Assembly (NCBI GenBank): GCA_945900685.1
Contig: CAMDJS010000032.1
Coordinates: 1-17,790, forward strand
Source: Bordetella parapertussis
GTDB taxonomy: Bacteria > Pseudomonadota > Gammaproteobacteria > Burkholderiales > Burkholderiaceae_C
Reading direction: 5' to 3'
DNA length: 17,790 bases
Each line of letters opens with the position of its first letter. Within the stretch, counting starts at the first letter, position 1. A program made the position numbers and the translations under genes. This document shows positions 1 to 8,482 of the stretch, piece after piece. The notes beneath the pieces were generated by a model. That model ran no database searches. It saw only the letters and a list, made by a program, of their open reading frames with translations, and had not been told where the DNA came from.

Positions 1-879
1 AGCCAAGAAATTGAAGACAACAGCGAACTCTTCGAGATGAGCAAAGCCGACAATGACGATGCGGGCTTGATCACGATTGAAGAAGACACCCAACGCATCG
101 AAGCCGAAATACAAAAGCTCGAATTCCGGCGCATGTTCAATAACCCGGCCGACCCGCTGAATGCATTTCTGGACATACAAGCAGGTGCCGGTGGTACCGA
201 GGCCTGCGACTGGGCCAGCATGCTGTTGCGCCAGTACCTGAAATACGCTGAACGCAAAGGCTTTAAAGCCACGCTGGAAGACGAGTCGCCCGGCGACGTG
301 GCCGGTATCAAAGGCGCCACCTTGAAGATCGAAGGCGAATACGCTTTCGGTTTGCTTCGCACCGAAACCGGCGTTCACCGCCTGGTGCGCAAGTCACCTT
401 TCGATTCTGCGGGCGGACGCCACACCAGTTTTGCCAGTATTTTTGTGTACCCGGAAATTGACGACTCGATTGAAATCGATATCAACCCGGCGGATGTGCG
501 CACCGATACCTTTCGGGCCAGCGGCGCGGGCGGCCAGCACATCAACAAAACCGATTCAGCGGTGCGCCTGACGCACATTCCCACCGGCATCGTGGTGCAG
601 TGTCAGGACGGACGCAGCCAGCACAGCAACCGGGATGTGGCTTGGAAACGCCTGCGCTCGCGCTTGTACGACTTTGAAATGCGCAAACGCATGGAAGCGC
701 AGCAAAAACTGGAAGACACCAAAACCGATGTGGGCTGGGGTCACCAAATTCGCAGTTATGTGCTGGACCAAAGCCGCATCAAGGATTTGCGCACCAACGT
801 AGAGATCAGCAACACACAGAAAGTGCTGGACGGAGATCTGGACACTTTCATCGAAGCCTCGCTCAAGCAGGGTGTTTGA
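1..879 (+). CDS. prfB: peptide chain release factor 2 (5' end outside window)
   Basis: Release factor 2 recognises UGA and UAA stop codons in the ribosomal A site and triggers peptide release. The reading frame is open from base 1, so the true start and the N-terminal part lie upstream. The stop-codon-reading tripeptide SPF is at 394-402, inside [13 protein letters not shown] is the RF2 signature, as against PxT in RF1. The catalytic GGQ loop is at 529-537 within [13 protein letters not shown]; its Gln is the residue methylated by PrmC. The C-terminal block [11 protein letters not shown] and the ending IEASLKQGV are typical of RF2. The RF2 autoregulatory +1 frameshift site normally lies near codon 25, so it would be outside this window and cannot be judged. 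The ATG at 37 is an internal methionine, not the start. pepN follows after 30 bases; lysS, the usual neighbour in E. coli, is not here. Confidence 0.97.
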   Translation, partial: SQEIEDNSELFEMSKADNDDAGLITIEEDTQRIEAEIQKLEFRRMFNNPADPLNAFLDIQAGAGGTEACDWASMLLRQYLKYAERKGFKATLEDESPGDVAGIKGATLKIEGEYAFGLLRTETGVHRLVRKSPFDSAGGRHTSFASIFVYPEIDDSIEIDINPADVRTDTFRASGAGGQHINKTDSAVRLTHIPTGIVVQCQDGRSQHSNRDVAWKRLRSRLYDFEMRKRMEAQQKLEDTKTDVGWGHQIRSYVLDQSRIKDLRTNVEISNTQKVLDGDLDTFIEASLKQGV

Positions 880-898
880 ACCCCATTGAAAAAAAAAC

Positions 899-903
899 GG
901 AGA
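899..903 (+). promoter_or_regulatory. ribosome binding site that sets the pepN start
   Basis: GGAGA lies 6 bases before the ATG at 910. The same frame also offers a TTG at 886, but nothing like a Shine-Dalgarno sequence precedes it. Starting at 910 gives MFREGQ, which lines up with the start of E. coli PepN. Confidence 0.6.
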
Positions 904-909
904 TTTCCC

Positions 910-3561
910 ATGTTTCGTGAAGGCCAGACCGTGATCACACGGCGCCAGGACTACCAAGCACCCGGCTATTGGATCGACAGCGTTGAACTGGTGTTTGACC
1001 TTGACCCGCAAAAAACGCGCGTGCTCAACACCATGCAGATACGTCGCAACCCGGATGTGGCACCAGAACCGCTGAAATTGGATGGCGAAGACCTGAACCT
1101 CTCTCGCGTCTTGGTCAATGGCCAAGGTACCTCATTCAAGATGGATGGTGATCAACTGGTTTTAGAGAATTTGCCCGAAGGGTATGAGCCTTTCAAACTT
1201 GAAATTTTCACCACCTGTAACCCTTCTAAAAATACGCAGCTAAGCGGTTTGTACGTCAGCCATGATTCTTTTTTCACGCAATGTGAAGCACAAGGATTCA
1301 GACGCATCAGTTATTTTCTGGATCGCCCGGATGTGATGTCTTTGTATGCGGTCACCCTCAGAGCCAGCAAAACCGATTACCCGGTCTTGTTGTCAAACGG
1401 CAATTTGGTTGAGCAAGGCGATTTAGAAGACGGTCGTCATTTTGCAAAATGGGTAGACCCTCACCATAAACCGAGCTATTTGTTTGCATTGGTGGCAGGC
1501 AAACTGGTGTGTCGCGAGCAACGTATCACGGCACGCAACGGCAAAGAACATTTATTGCAGATTTACGTGCGCTCCGGCGATCTTGATAAAACAGACCATG
1601 CCATGCATTCGTTGATGTCTAGCATTGCCTGGGACGAAGCACGTTTTGGTCTGAGCTTGGATTTAGAGCGCTTCATGGTGGTTGCTACCTCTGACTTCAA
1701 CATGGGCGCGATGGAAAACAAGGGCTTGAATATTTTCAACACCAAGTTCGTTCTCGCCAGTCCATCTACCGCCACCGATCAGGATTACGCCAACATCGAA
1801 AGTGTGGTCGGACATGAGTATTTCCATAACTGGACCGGTAACCGGATCACTTGCCGCGATTGGTTTCAACTGTCGCTCAAAGAAGGTTTGACGGTTTTCC
1901 GTGACCAGGAATTCAGCCAGGACTTATCCGGCTCGACCTCTGCCAGCGCAGTCAAACGCATCGAAGACGTGCGACTGTTGCGCACAGTGCAATTTGCGGA
2001 AGACGCGGGCCCCATGGCGCACCCGGTCAGACCCGACAGTTACATGGAAATCAATAATTTCTACACCGTCACCATTTATGAAAAAGGTGCCGAAGTGGTG
2101 CGCATGATGCAAACCCTGGTCGGGCGCGACGGCTTTGCCATGGGCATGAAGCTGTACTTCCAACGGCATGACGGCCAGGCCGTCACTTGCGATGACTTTG
2201 TGCAAGCCATCGCTGACGCCAACCCCGCCACCGAGCTTTACAAGCAACTCCCTGTGTTCAAGCGTTGGTATTCACAAGCAGGTACGCCGCAAGTGGCGGT
2301 TGAACTTGAGCATGATGTGCTCAACCAGCGGCTTTCGATTCATTTCAGCCAATCATGTCCCATAACGCCCGGGCAGATTGTGAAAGAGCCTTTTTTGATT
2401 CCTGTGCAATTCGGTCTCTTAGGCAACCAAGGCAATGTTGTTCTGACTGATCAATTGATGGTGCTGAACCAATCGCAACAAACATTGGTGATCGAAGGTA
2501 TTACCGAACCCGTGATCCCATCCATGCTGCGAGGTTTCAGTGCGCCGGTGCAACTTGAATTCAATTACACCGAATCGCAATTGCTAACTCTTTTAGAGTA
2601 TGACACTGACCCATTCAGTCAATGGGAAGCCGCACAACGGTTGTTCTTGAACGCCATACTTCTCGCCTTGAAACAAGAACACTTGAGCGACCAACTCCTC
2701 TCGGCTGAGTTGACTGAAGGTCTGCGACACATACTTCGCCATCCCGAACTGGATGCCGCTTTCAAAGAACTGGTGCTAACGCCGCCTAGTGAAAACTACA
2801 TCGCCGAACAATCTGACACGGTAGATCCGCAAAAGATTCATCGTGTGCGCGAAATTGTTCGCAGGCAAATCGCCGTCGAATTGACACCAGACTGGGATTG
2901 GGCTTTGACGCACTACCACGTCAAAGGTGAATATTCACCTGATGCCGTGTACAGCGGGCGCCGCAGTTTGTGTGGACTGGCATTGAATTACCTGTGTCTT
3001 GCTGGTCATGTGTCACAGCAAGAGCAATGGGCTATGCATGCATTGTTGGCTTTCAGACAAGCCCACAATATGACCGAACGCATGCATGCTCTTCACGCAC
3101 TGATGAGTATCAACCACCCACTGGCTGAAGAAGCTCTCTCGCTTTTTTACGCGCAATTTAGAAAAGAAGAATTGGTGCTGGATAAATGGTTTGCCGTTCA
3201 GGCATCCGCTTGCGACTACGACGGACACGTGCTCGGGCGTGTTCGTCAATTGATGCAACATCCTGATTTCCAAATTCGCAACCCGAACCGCGCGCGCAGC
3301 CTGATCGCCACCTACTGCAACAATGCCGCCGCTTTTCACAGACACGATGCCTCTGGCTATGTCTTTTGGAGTGAACGGGTTCTGGAACTTGACGGATTCA
3401 ATCCCCAGGTTGCAGCTCGCCTTGCCAGAGCTCTTGACCGCTGGCGCAAGCTGGTTGAGCCCTACCGGAGTGCCGCCCATGAAGCGATCCGTCGCGTCGC
3501 GGCAAAAGATGATTTAAGCGCAGATGTGCGCGAAGTGATTGACTCTGCACTTGAGGAATAA
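910..3561 (+). CDS. pepN: aminopeptidase N (M1 family zinc metallopeptidase)
   Basis: A cytoplasmic zinc aminopeptidase that removes N-terminal residues from peptides during protein turnover. The 883-residue length and end-to-end similarity match E. coli PepN (870 residues). The exopeptidase motif GAMEN is at residues 266-270. The zinc motif HEYFH is at residues 302-306 (1813-1827) and leads into NWTGNR and then LKEGLTVFRDQEF, which supplies the third zinc ligand, Glu. The transition-state Tyr is in NNFYTVTIYEKGAEV at about residue 390. The C-terminal helical domain is complete, ending around MDKWF-like and NPNRARSLI blocks seen in gammaproteobacterial PepN. There is no signal peptide. The ATG at 910 was chosen over a TTG at 886 because of the GGAGA site. 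The gene lies 30 bases after prfB, and its last codons carry the Shine-Dalgarno sequence of fbp, so pepN and fbp are probably co-transcribed. Confidence 0.97.
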   Translation: MFREGQTVITRRQDYQAPGYWIDSVELVFDLDPQKTRVLNTMQIRRNPDVAPEPLKLDGEDLNLSRVLVNGQGTSFKMDGDQLVLENLPEGYEPFKLEIFTTCNPSKNTQLSGLYVSHDSFFTQCEAQGFRRISYFLDRPDVMSLYAVTLRASKTDYPVLLSNGNLVEQGDLEDGRHFAKWVDPHHKPSYLFALVAGKLVCREQRITARNGKEHLLQIYVRSGDLDKTDHAMHSLMSSIAWDEARFGLSLDLERFMVVATSDFNMGAMENKGLNIFNTKFVLASPSTATDQDYANIESVVGHEYFHNWTGNRITCRDWFQLSLKEGLTVFRDQEFSQDLSGSTSASAVKRIEDVRLLRTVQFAEDAGPMAHPVRPDSYMEINNFYTVTIYEKGAEVVRMMQTLVGRDGFAMGMKLYFQRHDGQAVTCDDFVQAIADANPATELYKQLPVFKRWYSQAGTPQVAVELEHDVLNQRLSIHFSQSCPITPGQIVKEPFLIPVQFGLLGNQGNVVLTDQLMVLNQSQQTLVIEGITEPVIPSMLRGFSAPVQLEFNYTESQLLTLLEYDTDPFSQWEAAQRLFLNAILLALKQEHLSDQLLSAELTEGLRHILRHPELDAAFKELVLTPPSENYIAEQSDTVDPQKIHRVREIVRRQIAVELTPDWDWALTHYHVKGEYSPDAVYSGRRSLCGLALNYLCLAGHVSQQEQWAMHALLAFRQAHNMTERMHALHALMSINHPLAEEALSLFYAQFRKEELVLDKWFAVQASACDYDGHVLGRVRQLMQHPDFQIRNPNRARSLIATYCNNAAAFHRHDASGYVFWSERVLELDGFNPQVAARLARALDRWRKLVEPYRSAAHEAIRRVAAKDDLSADVREVIDSALEE

Positions 3562-3564
3562 CAC

Positions 3565-4569
3565 ATGGCTACTTCACTCTCACGTTATCTGGTTGAACAA
3601 CAGCGCGCCAAAAACAATATTCCACCCGAATTGAGGCTGCTGCTTGAAGTCGTTGCTCGCGCCTGTAAAAGTATCAGTCACTCAGTCAACAAAGGTGCAT
3701 TGGGCGGCGTGCTTGGCTCAGCGCAAAGCGAAAACGTACAGGGCGAAGTACAAAAAAAACTCGACATCATTGCCAATGAAGTTTTGATTGAAGCCAACGA
3801 ATGGGGCGGGCATTTGGCCGCCATGGCCTCTGAGGAAATGGACAGTATTTATATCGTTCCCAATCGCTATCCTCAAGGGGAATATCTGCTGTTATTTGAT
3901 CCCTTGGACGGCTCAAGCAACATTGATGTGAACGTCAGCATAGGCACCATTTTTAGCGTACTGAAAAAACCTGAACACAGCGAAAATGTCAGTGAATCCG
4001 ATTTTCTGCAACCAGGGCATGCGCAAGTGGCTGCTGGCTATTGCGTGTATGGCCCGCAAACCACGCTGGTTTTGACCGTGGGAGATGGCGTGGCCATGTT
4101 CACGCTTGACAGGGAACAAGGCTCTTTTGTGCTGACCGAGGAAAACGTTCGTATCCCCAAAGACACGAAAGAGTTTGCGATCAATATGAGCAATATGCGC
4201 CATTGGAACCAACCAGTTACAGACTATATTGCCGAATGCTTGGCTGGCAGTACCGGCCCGCGCGGTAAAGATTTCAATATGCGCTGGGTCGCCAGCATGG
4301 TGGCCGATGTTCACCGCATTCTGACCCGAGGCGGCGTATTTATGTACCCCTGGGATAAACGCGAACCCAACAAACCTGGGAAATTGCGGTTAATGTACGA
4401 GGCCAATCCCATGAGTTGGTTGATAGAACAAGCCGGTGGCATGGCGACCAACGGCGTGGAGCGCATTCTGGACATTCAACCGACGCAGTTACATCAACGC
4501 GTCAGTGTTTTTCTTGGCTCTCACAACGAGGTTGAGCGTGTCACAGCTATGCACAAAGGTACATCCTAA
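3565..4569 (+). CDS. fbp: class 1 fructose-1,6-bisphosphatase
   Basis: Hydrolyses fructose 1,6-bisphosphate to fructose 6-phosphate and phosphate, the committed step of gluconeogenesis (and of the Calvin cycle where present); a cytoplasmic Mg2+-dependent enzyme. The protein is 334 residues, the normal family length. The class 1 metal-binding signature [12 protein letters not shown] is at 3900-3935. Downstream blocks [24 protein letters not shown] and GGVFMYPWD, and the C-terminal [19 protein letters not shown], are typical of the family. The start ATG follows the site GAGGAA (3553-3558), which lies within the pepN C-terminus; only 3 bases separate the two genes, so translational coupling with pepN is likely. 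Roughly 100 bases with no recognisable terminator follow. Confidence 0.97.
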   Translation: MATSLSRYLVEQQRAKNNIPPELRLLLEVVARACKSISHSVNKGALGGVLGSAQSENVQGEVQKKLDIIANEVLIEANEWGGHLAAMASEEMDSIYIVPNRYPQGEYLLLFDPLDGSSNIDVNVSIGTIFSVLKKPEHSENVSESDFLQPGHAQVAAGYCVYGPQTTLVLTVGDGVAMFTLDREQGSFVLTEENVRIPKDTKEFAINMSNMRHWNQPVTDYIAECLAGSTGPRGKDFNMRWVASMVADVHRILTRGGVFMYPWDKREPNKPGKLRLMYEANPMSWLIEQAGGMATNGVERILDIQPTQLHQRVSVFLGSHNEVERVTAMHKGTS

Positions 4570-4671
4570 ATTGTCTTAGCAGTAATTACTCATACACATA
4601 ATCATCGGATGCAGAAAGCTTATTGGGTGGACGCGCCAAACTGTTGTGGCTGAAAACCATGGGATCCAAAA

Positions 4672-5049
4672 ATGAGCAATATGGATTCGCAGGCCAAGCT
4701 AAAGACTTCGGTCAAATCAAAATGCACAGGCTATTTTTTGCGGCTTAAAATCCAACCTAATCAACCACCGAAAGCAGTTATGGCCACCCAACCCAGTGAA
4801 CTCATCAATGCGATGGTGTTGAGAGAAATGCAAGATGGGGTCATACGCGATGGTTTATGGGCGCAAGCCTTGGTGGAAGCCAACCACGATAAAAACAAAG
4901 CCAAATCTATATACATACGCTTGCGTGCAGAAAGTATGCAGGCAGACACCAAAATGCTTTTGGTGCGTCAAATTCAGCAAGCCATGAAAAGCGATGAAGT
5001 CAAGCGCAAAGACTTTGTCTCAGCAGCAGATATCAAAAAATCACGCTGA
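4672..5049 (+). CDS. small hypothetical protein, basic, helical
   Basis: I do not recognise this family. The predicted 125-residue product is basic. From about residue 37 on (MATQPSELINAMVLREMQDG and after) it looks soluble and alpha-helical, rich in Lys, Gln, Arg and Ala, with no signal peptide or membrane segment. Nothing suggests an enzyme. Start choice is uncertain. The ATG at 4672 has only a weak GGGA (4661-4664) upstream. Another in-frame ATG at 4780 would give 89 residues, starting where the sequence becomes protein-like; the first 36 residues have no clear character. The stop TGA (5047-5049) directly abuts the stop of the convergent glyoxalase gene, with no base between them. Confidence 0.55.
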   Translation: MSNMDSQAKLKTSVKSKCTGYFLRLKIQPNQPPKAVMATQPSELINAMVLREMQDGVIRDGLWAQALVEANHDKNKAKSIYIRLRAESMQADTKMLLVRQIQQAMKSDEVKRKDFVSAADIKKSR

Positions 5050-5586
5050 TCAAAGGCCCAGGTTTTTCAATTTGCCGGGTTCAACAATCTCGATCCAGTA
5101 GCCGTCTGGGTCTTTGATGAATGCCACATCTTTCATCTTGCCTTGATCCGGTCGTTTGACATAAATCACCTGGTTGTCATCAAACCATTTGACGGCAGCA
5201 TCCAAGTCGGGGACGGAAAAACAAATATGGCCAAAGCCTTGAGGCTGGGCGTTGCCGTCGTGGTATTTGAAATCGGCCTTGCTTTCGGTGCCCCAGTTGT
5301 GGGTCAATTCCAGAATACCGGCTTGTGAAAACGTCCAGGCGGTACGCTCGCCCGGGTCTTCAGGCGCATGACTGGCTGACTCTGCCACCGCTAAAAAATA
5401 AAGACTGAATGACATCTCGGGAAAATCGAGCTTGCGCAGCAAACGCATGCCCATGATGCGCGAATAAAAGTCCAGCGACACGGCCGGGTCCTTGACGCGC
5501 AGCATGGAATGGTTCAACACAAAGCCACGTGAAGCTTGCGCAGGGTGTTCGCAGACACCAGGCTGCAATTCGGAATTAAAGCTCAT
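5050..5586 (-). CDS. gloA: glyoxalase I (lactoylglutathione lyase), long form
   Basis: Converts the hemithioacetal of methylglyoxal and glutathione to S-lactoylglutathione, detoxifying a toxic by-product of sugar metabolism; cytoplasmic. At 178 residues it resembles the long, eukaryote-like form (human GLO1 has 184 residues) more than the short 135-residue E. coli enzyme. Shared blocks are MLRVKDP, SLDFYSRIMGM, DFPEMSFSLYFLA, LELTHNWGTE, GFGHICFSVPD and AFIKDPDGYWIEI. The expected metal ligands are His26, Glu93, His120 and Glu166; His26 replaces the Gln of human GLO1. No good Shine-Dalgarno precedes the ATG at 5586, but the stop of the ribbon-helix-helix gene is only 9 bases upstream, so translation is probably coupled. 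It is the last gene of the likely operon from 8259 leftward. Confidence 0.93.
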   Translation of the reverse strand: MSFNSELQPGVCEHPAQASRGFVLNHSMLRVKDPAVSLDFYSRIMGMRLLRKLDFPEMSFSLYFLAVAESASHAPEDPGERTAWTFSQAGILELTHNWGTESKADFKYHDGNAQPQGFGHICFSVPDLDAAVKWFDDNQVIYVKRPDQGKMKDVAFIKDPDGYWIEIVEPGKLKNLGL

Positions 5587-5595
5587 AGGGGGAAT

Positions 5596-5994
5596 TCAGG
5601 TTTTAACGGCAGCCAACACTTTGGCATTGGTTCTGACCGCAGATTGATCAAAGGTGCCGGTCTTAGGAATGGGCAGCAACTCCGGACTCATATCCGGTTC
5701 GGTTAGCGGCTGGTGCTGTTTTTCCATGGAGATCAGACAACGGCGCAAGTAACGCAAACTGGTGATACGCAAAAACGAGGCGAAGTTAGGAACTTCGCCC
5801 CGGTGTTGCAGGATTTCATCGTGGAGCTTGCAGATGAGGGCATTGGTGGTGCAGCCCTCATCCTCGGCCATTTCGGCCAGCACATCCCACACCATATTTT
5901 CCAGCCGGATGCTGGTGAGCATGCCGCGAATGCGCACCGAGCGGGTACGTTGTTCGTACTGAATCGGGTCAGCTTTCACGAAATACTCACACAT
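5596..5994 (-). CDS. ribbon-helix-helix domain protein
   Basis: The 132-residue product carries a ribbon-helix-helix domain (the RHH_4 type often annotated in proteobacteria) at about residues 18-80. A beta strand SVRIRGMLTSIRLE is followed by two helices around VWDVLAEMAEDEG and TTNALICKLHDEI, and then LRYLRR. Such proteins usually bind DNA as dimers, so it may regulate its own operon; the operator is not identified. The tail from about residue 88 is Pro- and Thr-rich and probably disordered. The start ATG at 5994 has a strong AGGAG (6001-6005 on the plus strand) 6 bases upstream. It lies 33 bases after the GMC dehydrogenase gene and 9 bases before gloA on the same strand. The family is recognised with good confidence; the role is inferred. 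Confidence 0.85.
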   Translation of the reverse strand: MCEYFVKADPIQYEQRTRSVRIRGMLTSIRLENMVWDVLAEMAEDEGCTTNALICKLHDEILQHRGEVPNFASFLRITSLRYLRRCLISMEKQHQPLTEPDMSPELLPIPKTGTFDQSAVRTNAKVLAAVKT

Positions 5995-6027
5995 GCAGCA
6001 CTCCTTATTGCCGGAAAAATAAGTGTA

Positions 6028-7596
6028 TCAAATGGCCCGTTCGGTCATCTGCTTGGCAATGTAGTCGGCCTGGCGTATAGCCAGTGTGACGATCGTCAAG
6101 GTGGGGTTTTCAGCGCCACCGGAGGTGAACTGAGAACCGTCACTGATGAACAGGTTAGGGATGTCATGGGTCTGGCCCCATTTGTTGGCCACGCCGTCGC
6201 GCGGGTTAGCGCTCAGCCTGCAACTGCCCAGGTTGTGCGTAGACGGATAAGGTGGTGTGCGGTAGGTTTTGGTGGCACCTGCCGCCTGGTAGACGCGCTC
6301 ACCTTGGGTGAAGGCGTGGTTGCGCATGACGATGTCGTTTTCATGATCATCGAAATGCACATTGGCCACCGGGACACCCCATTTGTCGCGCACTGCACCA
6401 TTCAAAGTGATGCGGTTGGTTTCACGCGGCATGTCTTCACCGACCAGCCACATGCCGGCCATGTGGGTGTAGTTGTCGAACCATGAAGCGTAGTCAGAAC
6501 CCCAGGCACCAGGATCCAGGAAGGCCGGCATGAAGGACAAACCCAGAGACAAGGTTTCCATTTCATAGCCGCCGACAAAACCGCGACGGGGATTGAAAAA
6601 CGATTCGTCGCGGATGATGCCGGCCATGGTGGTGCCGCGGTACATGTGCACCGGATCTTTGAACATGGCGTAGACAGAGCCGGTCATATGACGCATGTAA
6701 TTGCGACCGACTTGACCGGATGAGTTGGCCAGACCGTCCGGGAACATATGCGAATCGGACAACAGCAACAGACGAGGCGTCTCGATGGAGTTACCGGCCA
6801 CGCAAACCACGCGGGCAGCCTGGCGCTGTTCTTTTCCATCTTTGTCAAAGTAAATAACACCGTTGACCAGACCTTTTTCGTTGTGGTCGATACGCACCAC
6901 ATGAGATTCGGGACGCAGGTCTAGATTACCCGTGGCTTCGGCCTTGGGGATTTCGGTGTAAAGCGTTGACCATTTGGCACCGCTTTTGCAACCCTGGAAA
7001 CAAAAACCGAGTTGCATGCAACGACCACGGCCGTCTCGCGGCTGGCTATTGATGGCCATGTTGCCAGTGTGCACTTCTTTGTAGCCCAGCTTTTTGGCAC
7101 CAGCGTGCATGACTTTGAAGTTGTTGTTGCCGGGCAGACCGGGGATGCCATTGGTACGGGTCACGCCCATTTTGTTTTCGGCTTTGTCGTAGTAAGGCTC
7201 GAGTTCTTTGAGAGTCACCGGCCAGTCCAGCAGGTTGGCTCCCTTGAGTTCGCCGTACACAGTTTTGACGCGGAATTCGTGCTCTTGCAAACGCAGCGAA
7301 GCACCTGCCCAGTGGGTGGTGGAGCCGCCGACGGTTTTGCAAATCCAGGCCGGCAGACCGGAAAAGTCTTTGGCAACACGCCATGTGCCGGACGTGGTGC
7401 GCGGATCCAACCAAGCCAGTTGGCCAAAAGATTTCCATTCGTCGTTGACGAACGATTGCGGGGACTGACGCGCACCTGCCTCAAGCACAACGCACTTGAT
7501 GCCTTTTTGGCAAAGTTCGTTGGCCAATGTGCCGCCGCCTGCGCCGGAACCAATGATGACGACTGTAGAGTCGTCGTTGAAGTTGATAGAAGCCAT
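6028..7596 (-). CDS. GMC-family FAD-dependent dehydrogenase, alpha-subunit-like
   Basis: A flavoprotein that probably oxidises an alcohol, polyol or sugar. Rossmann FAD-binding motif GSGAGG is at residues 16-21, followed by the acidic VVLEAG strand end. The GMC C-terminal domain has the expected catalytic pair, His454 in STHNLGSCR and Asn497 in GGAENPT. A cysteine cluster Cys193, Cys199, Cys203 (spacing C-x5-C-x3-C) lies where FAD-dependent glucose dehydrogenase alpha subunits carry an iron-sulfur cluster; that this protein binds one is inference. It has no signal peptide of its own. The preceding gene (7633-8259) encodes a Tat-signal small subunit, so export as a hitchhiker complex is likely, as in gluconate, glucose and fructose dehydrogenases. 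The start at 7596 has AGGAG 8 bases upstream. The substrate cannot be read from the sequence, and no cytochrome c subunit gene lies nearby. Confidence 0.92.
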   Translation of the reverse strand: MASINFNDDSTVVIIGSGAGGGTLANELCQKGIKCVVLEAGARQSPQSFVNDEWKSFGQLAWLDPRTTSGTWRVAKDFSGLPAWICKTVGGSTTHWAGASLRLQEHEFRVKTVYGELKGANLLDWPVTLKELEPYYDKAENKMGVTRTNGIPGLPGNNNFKVMHAGAKKLGYKEVHTGNMAINSQPRDGRGRCMQLGFCFQGCKSGAKWSTLYTEIPKAEATGNLDLRPESHVVRIDHNEKGLVNGVIYFDKDGKEQRQAARVVCVAGNSIETPRLLLLSDSHMFPDGLANSSGQVGRNYMRHMTGSVYAMFKDPVHMYRGTTMAGIIRDESFFNPRRGFVGGYEMETLSLGLSFMPAFLDPGAWGSDYASWFDNYTHMAGMWLVGEDMPRETNRITLNGAVRDKWGVPVANVHFDDHENDIVMRNHAFTQGERVYQAAGATKTYRTPPYPSTHNLGSCRLSANPRDGVANKWGQTHDIPNLFISDGSQFTSGGAENPTLTIVTLAIRQADYIAKQMTERAI

Positions 7597-7632
7597 GTTT
7601 GATATCTCCTGAATGTGTATTGGTAGGTGGAA

Positions 7633-8259
7633 TCAGCCCAAATAAGGGGCAGGACTGGCTTCTTTGGAAGGCGCTGGCAACCACTTCAAATCCTGGAACC
7701 CGCGTGTGATGTAACCGCCTTTTTCCCAGGCGGAGCCGGGGTAGCCAAAGGCGGCAAACGCCATGTCGTTGTTATAAAGAGAGCTTATGCACTGGCCGCG
7801 CACTGTGTTGAAGAAAGTAGATCCTTCCAAGCCTTTGACGATGGCGAGTTTCTTATCAGCTTTGGCTTTGACGAAATTACCGCCGGCCATGCTGTTGAGA
7901 TTGCCCACACCTTCGCGCAGCAATTTGGTGTTATCGGCATTGCCTGTGGCCGACCCATCCAAGTCTTTGGCCAGAATGGCATACACGGCGTCCGGTAATT
8001 TTTTATGCGGATAAAGCACACGACCCATGGCCATGATGGCTTCGCCTTCGGCTTGGGTCAGTGTTTTCAATTCAACGGCCCAGACGGTGGACGGTGCCAG
8101 ACCGGCCAGCACTGAGCCGACTGCCAGGGTACCCATCAAAATGCCTGAACCCTTGAGGAATTCTCGGCGGGCCAAAGGCAAATTTTGCTTGGGTACTATG
8201 CCGCTTTCTTCGCAATCGCTGAACTCTGCAGCAATATTTGCTATGGGAATGGTTCGCAT
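7633..8259 (-). CDS. Tat-exported dehydrogenase small subunit (gluconate 2-dehydrogenase subunit 3 family)
   Basis: A 208-residue partner of the GMC dehydrogenase. In characterised relatives (gamma or small subunit of gluconate, glucose and fructose dehydrogenases) it helps fold the catalytic subunit and carries it through the Tat pore. The twin-arginine motif ARREFLKGSG is at residues 30-39, followed by a hydrophobic stretch (about 38-60) and a likely cleavage site near TVWA at residue 61. The roughly 30-residue segment before the twin arginines is long for a Tat leader. The mature part has the family's helical character. The start ATG at 8259 is preceded by GGAG. It is the first gene of the leftward cluster, 36 bases before the dehydrogenase, with a 223-base divergent intergenic region upstream that must hold its promoter. 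Confidence 0.88.
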   Translation of the reverse strand: MRTIPIANIAAEFSDCEESGIVPKQNLPLARREFLKGSGILMGTLAVGSVLAGLAPSTVWAVELKTLTQAEGEAIMAMGRVLYPHKKLPDAVYAILAKDLDGSATGNADNTKLLREGVGNLNSMAGGNFVKAKADKKLAIVKGLEGSTFFNTVRGQCISSLYNNDMAFAAFGYPGSAWEKGGYITRGFQDLKWLPAPSKEASPAPYLG

Positions 8260-8482
8260 GTTTTGTCTCCTGATGATTAGTGAATAACCAATTTCAGTAT
8301 TTCATCTGCGACTGTGGATTGGGTGGTATCACGCTAAACACAAGGTAAACCCTGAGCAATCATCTGCAACATAACTATTTGCTGGGGATTTACCCTTGCC
8401 ATAGCTCTAAAGGGGTTCGTTTAAGGCGAGAATTGCGTAAATAAAAGTTTAGGTAGTCGCTTTTCCACCTCAGGAGCAATAC
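8260..8482. promoter_or_regulatory. divergent intergenic region with imperfect inverted repeats
   Basis: This 223-base non-coding stretch separates the leftward dehydrogenase operon from the rightward cobalamin-domain gene and must carry both promoters. It contains AAGGTAAACCC (8342-8352) and, about 31 bases on, the near-inverted copy GGGGATTTACCCTT (8384-8397); they match except for single-base insertions. CATCTGC occurs twice (8303-8309 and 8361-8367). I found no TGT-N12-ACA site of the PpsR/CrtJ type and no convincing sigma-70 promoter. The motifs may be operators, but this is only inference. Confidence 0.35.

Noticed and set aside
37..39. ATG at 37 as the start of prfB
   Set aside because: The frame is open to base 1 and the residues before it (ELFE) match RF2; the true start is upstream of the window.
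375..1125. Long open frames on the minus strand inside prfB and pepN
   Set aside because: They are antisense to well-conserved genes and carry no recognisable protein features; high G+C and codon bias of the sense genes explain them.
5713..6486. Plus-strand open frame of 257 codons across the ribbon-helix-helix and GMC genes
   Set aside because: It is antisense to two genes with clear families and has no domain or ribosome site of its own.
7012..7602. Plus-strand open frame of 196 codons inside the GMC gene
   Set aside because: A shadow of the dehydrogenase gene, which has convincing FAD and GMC motifs on the other strand.
8260..8482. PpsR/CrtJ-type site TGT-N12-ACA
   Set aside because: Scanned by eye; the closest match has GTG in place of TGT, so there is no support for a photosynthesis-type repressor site.
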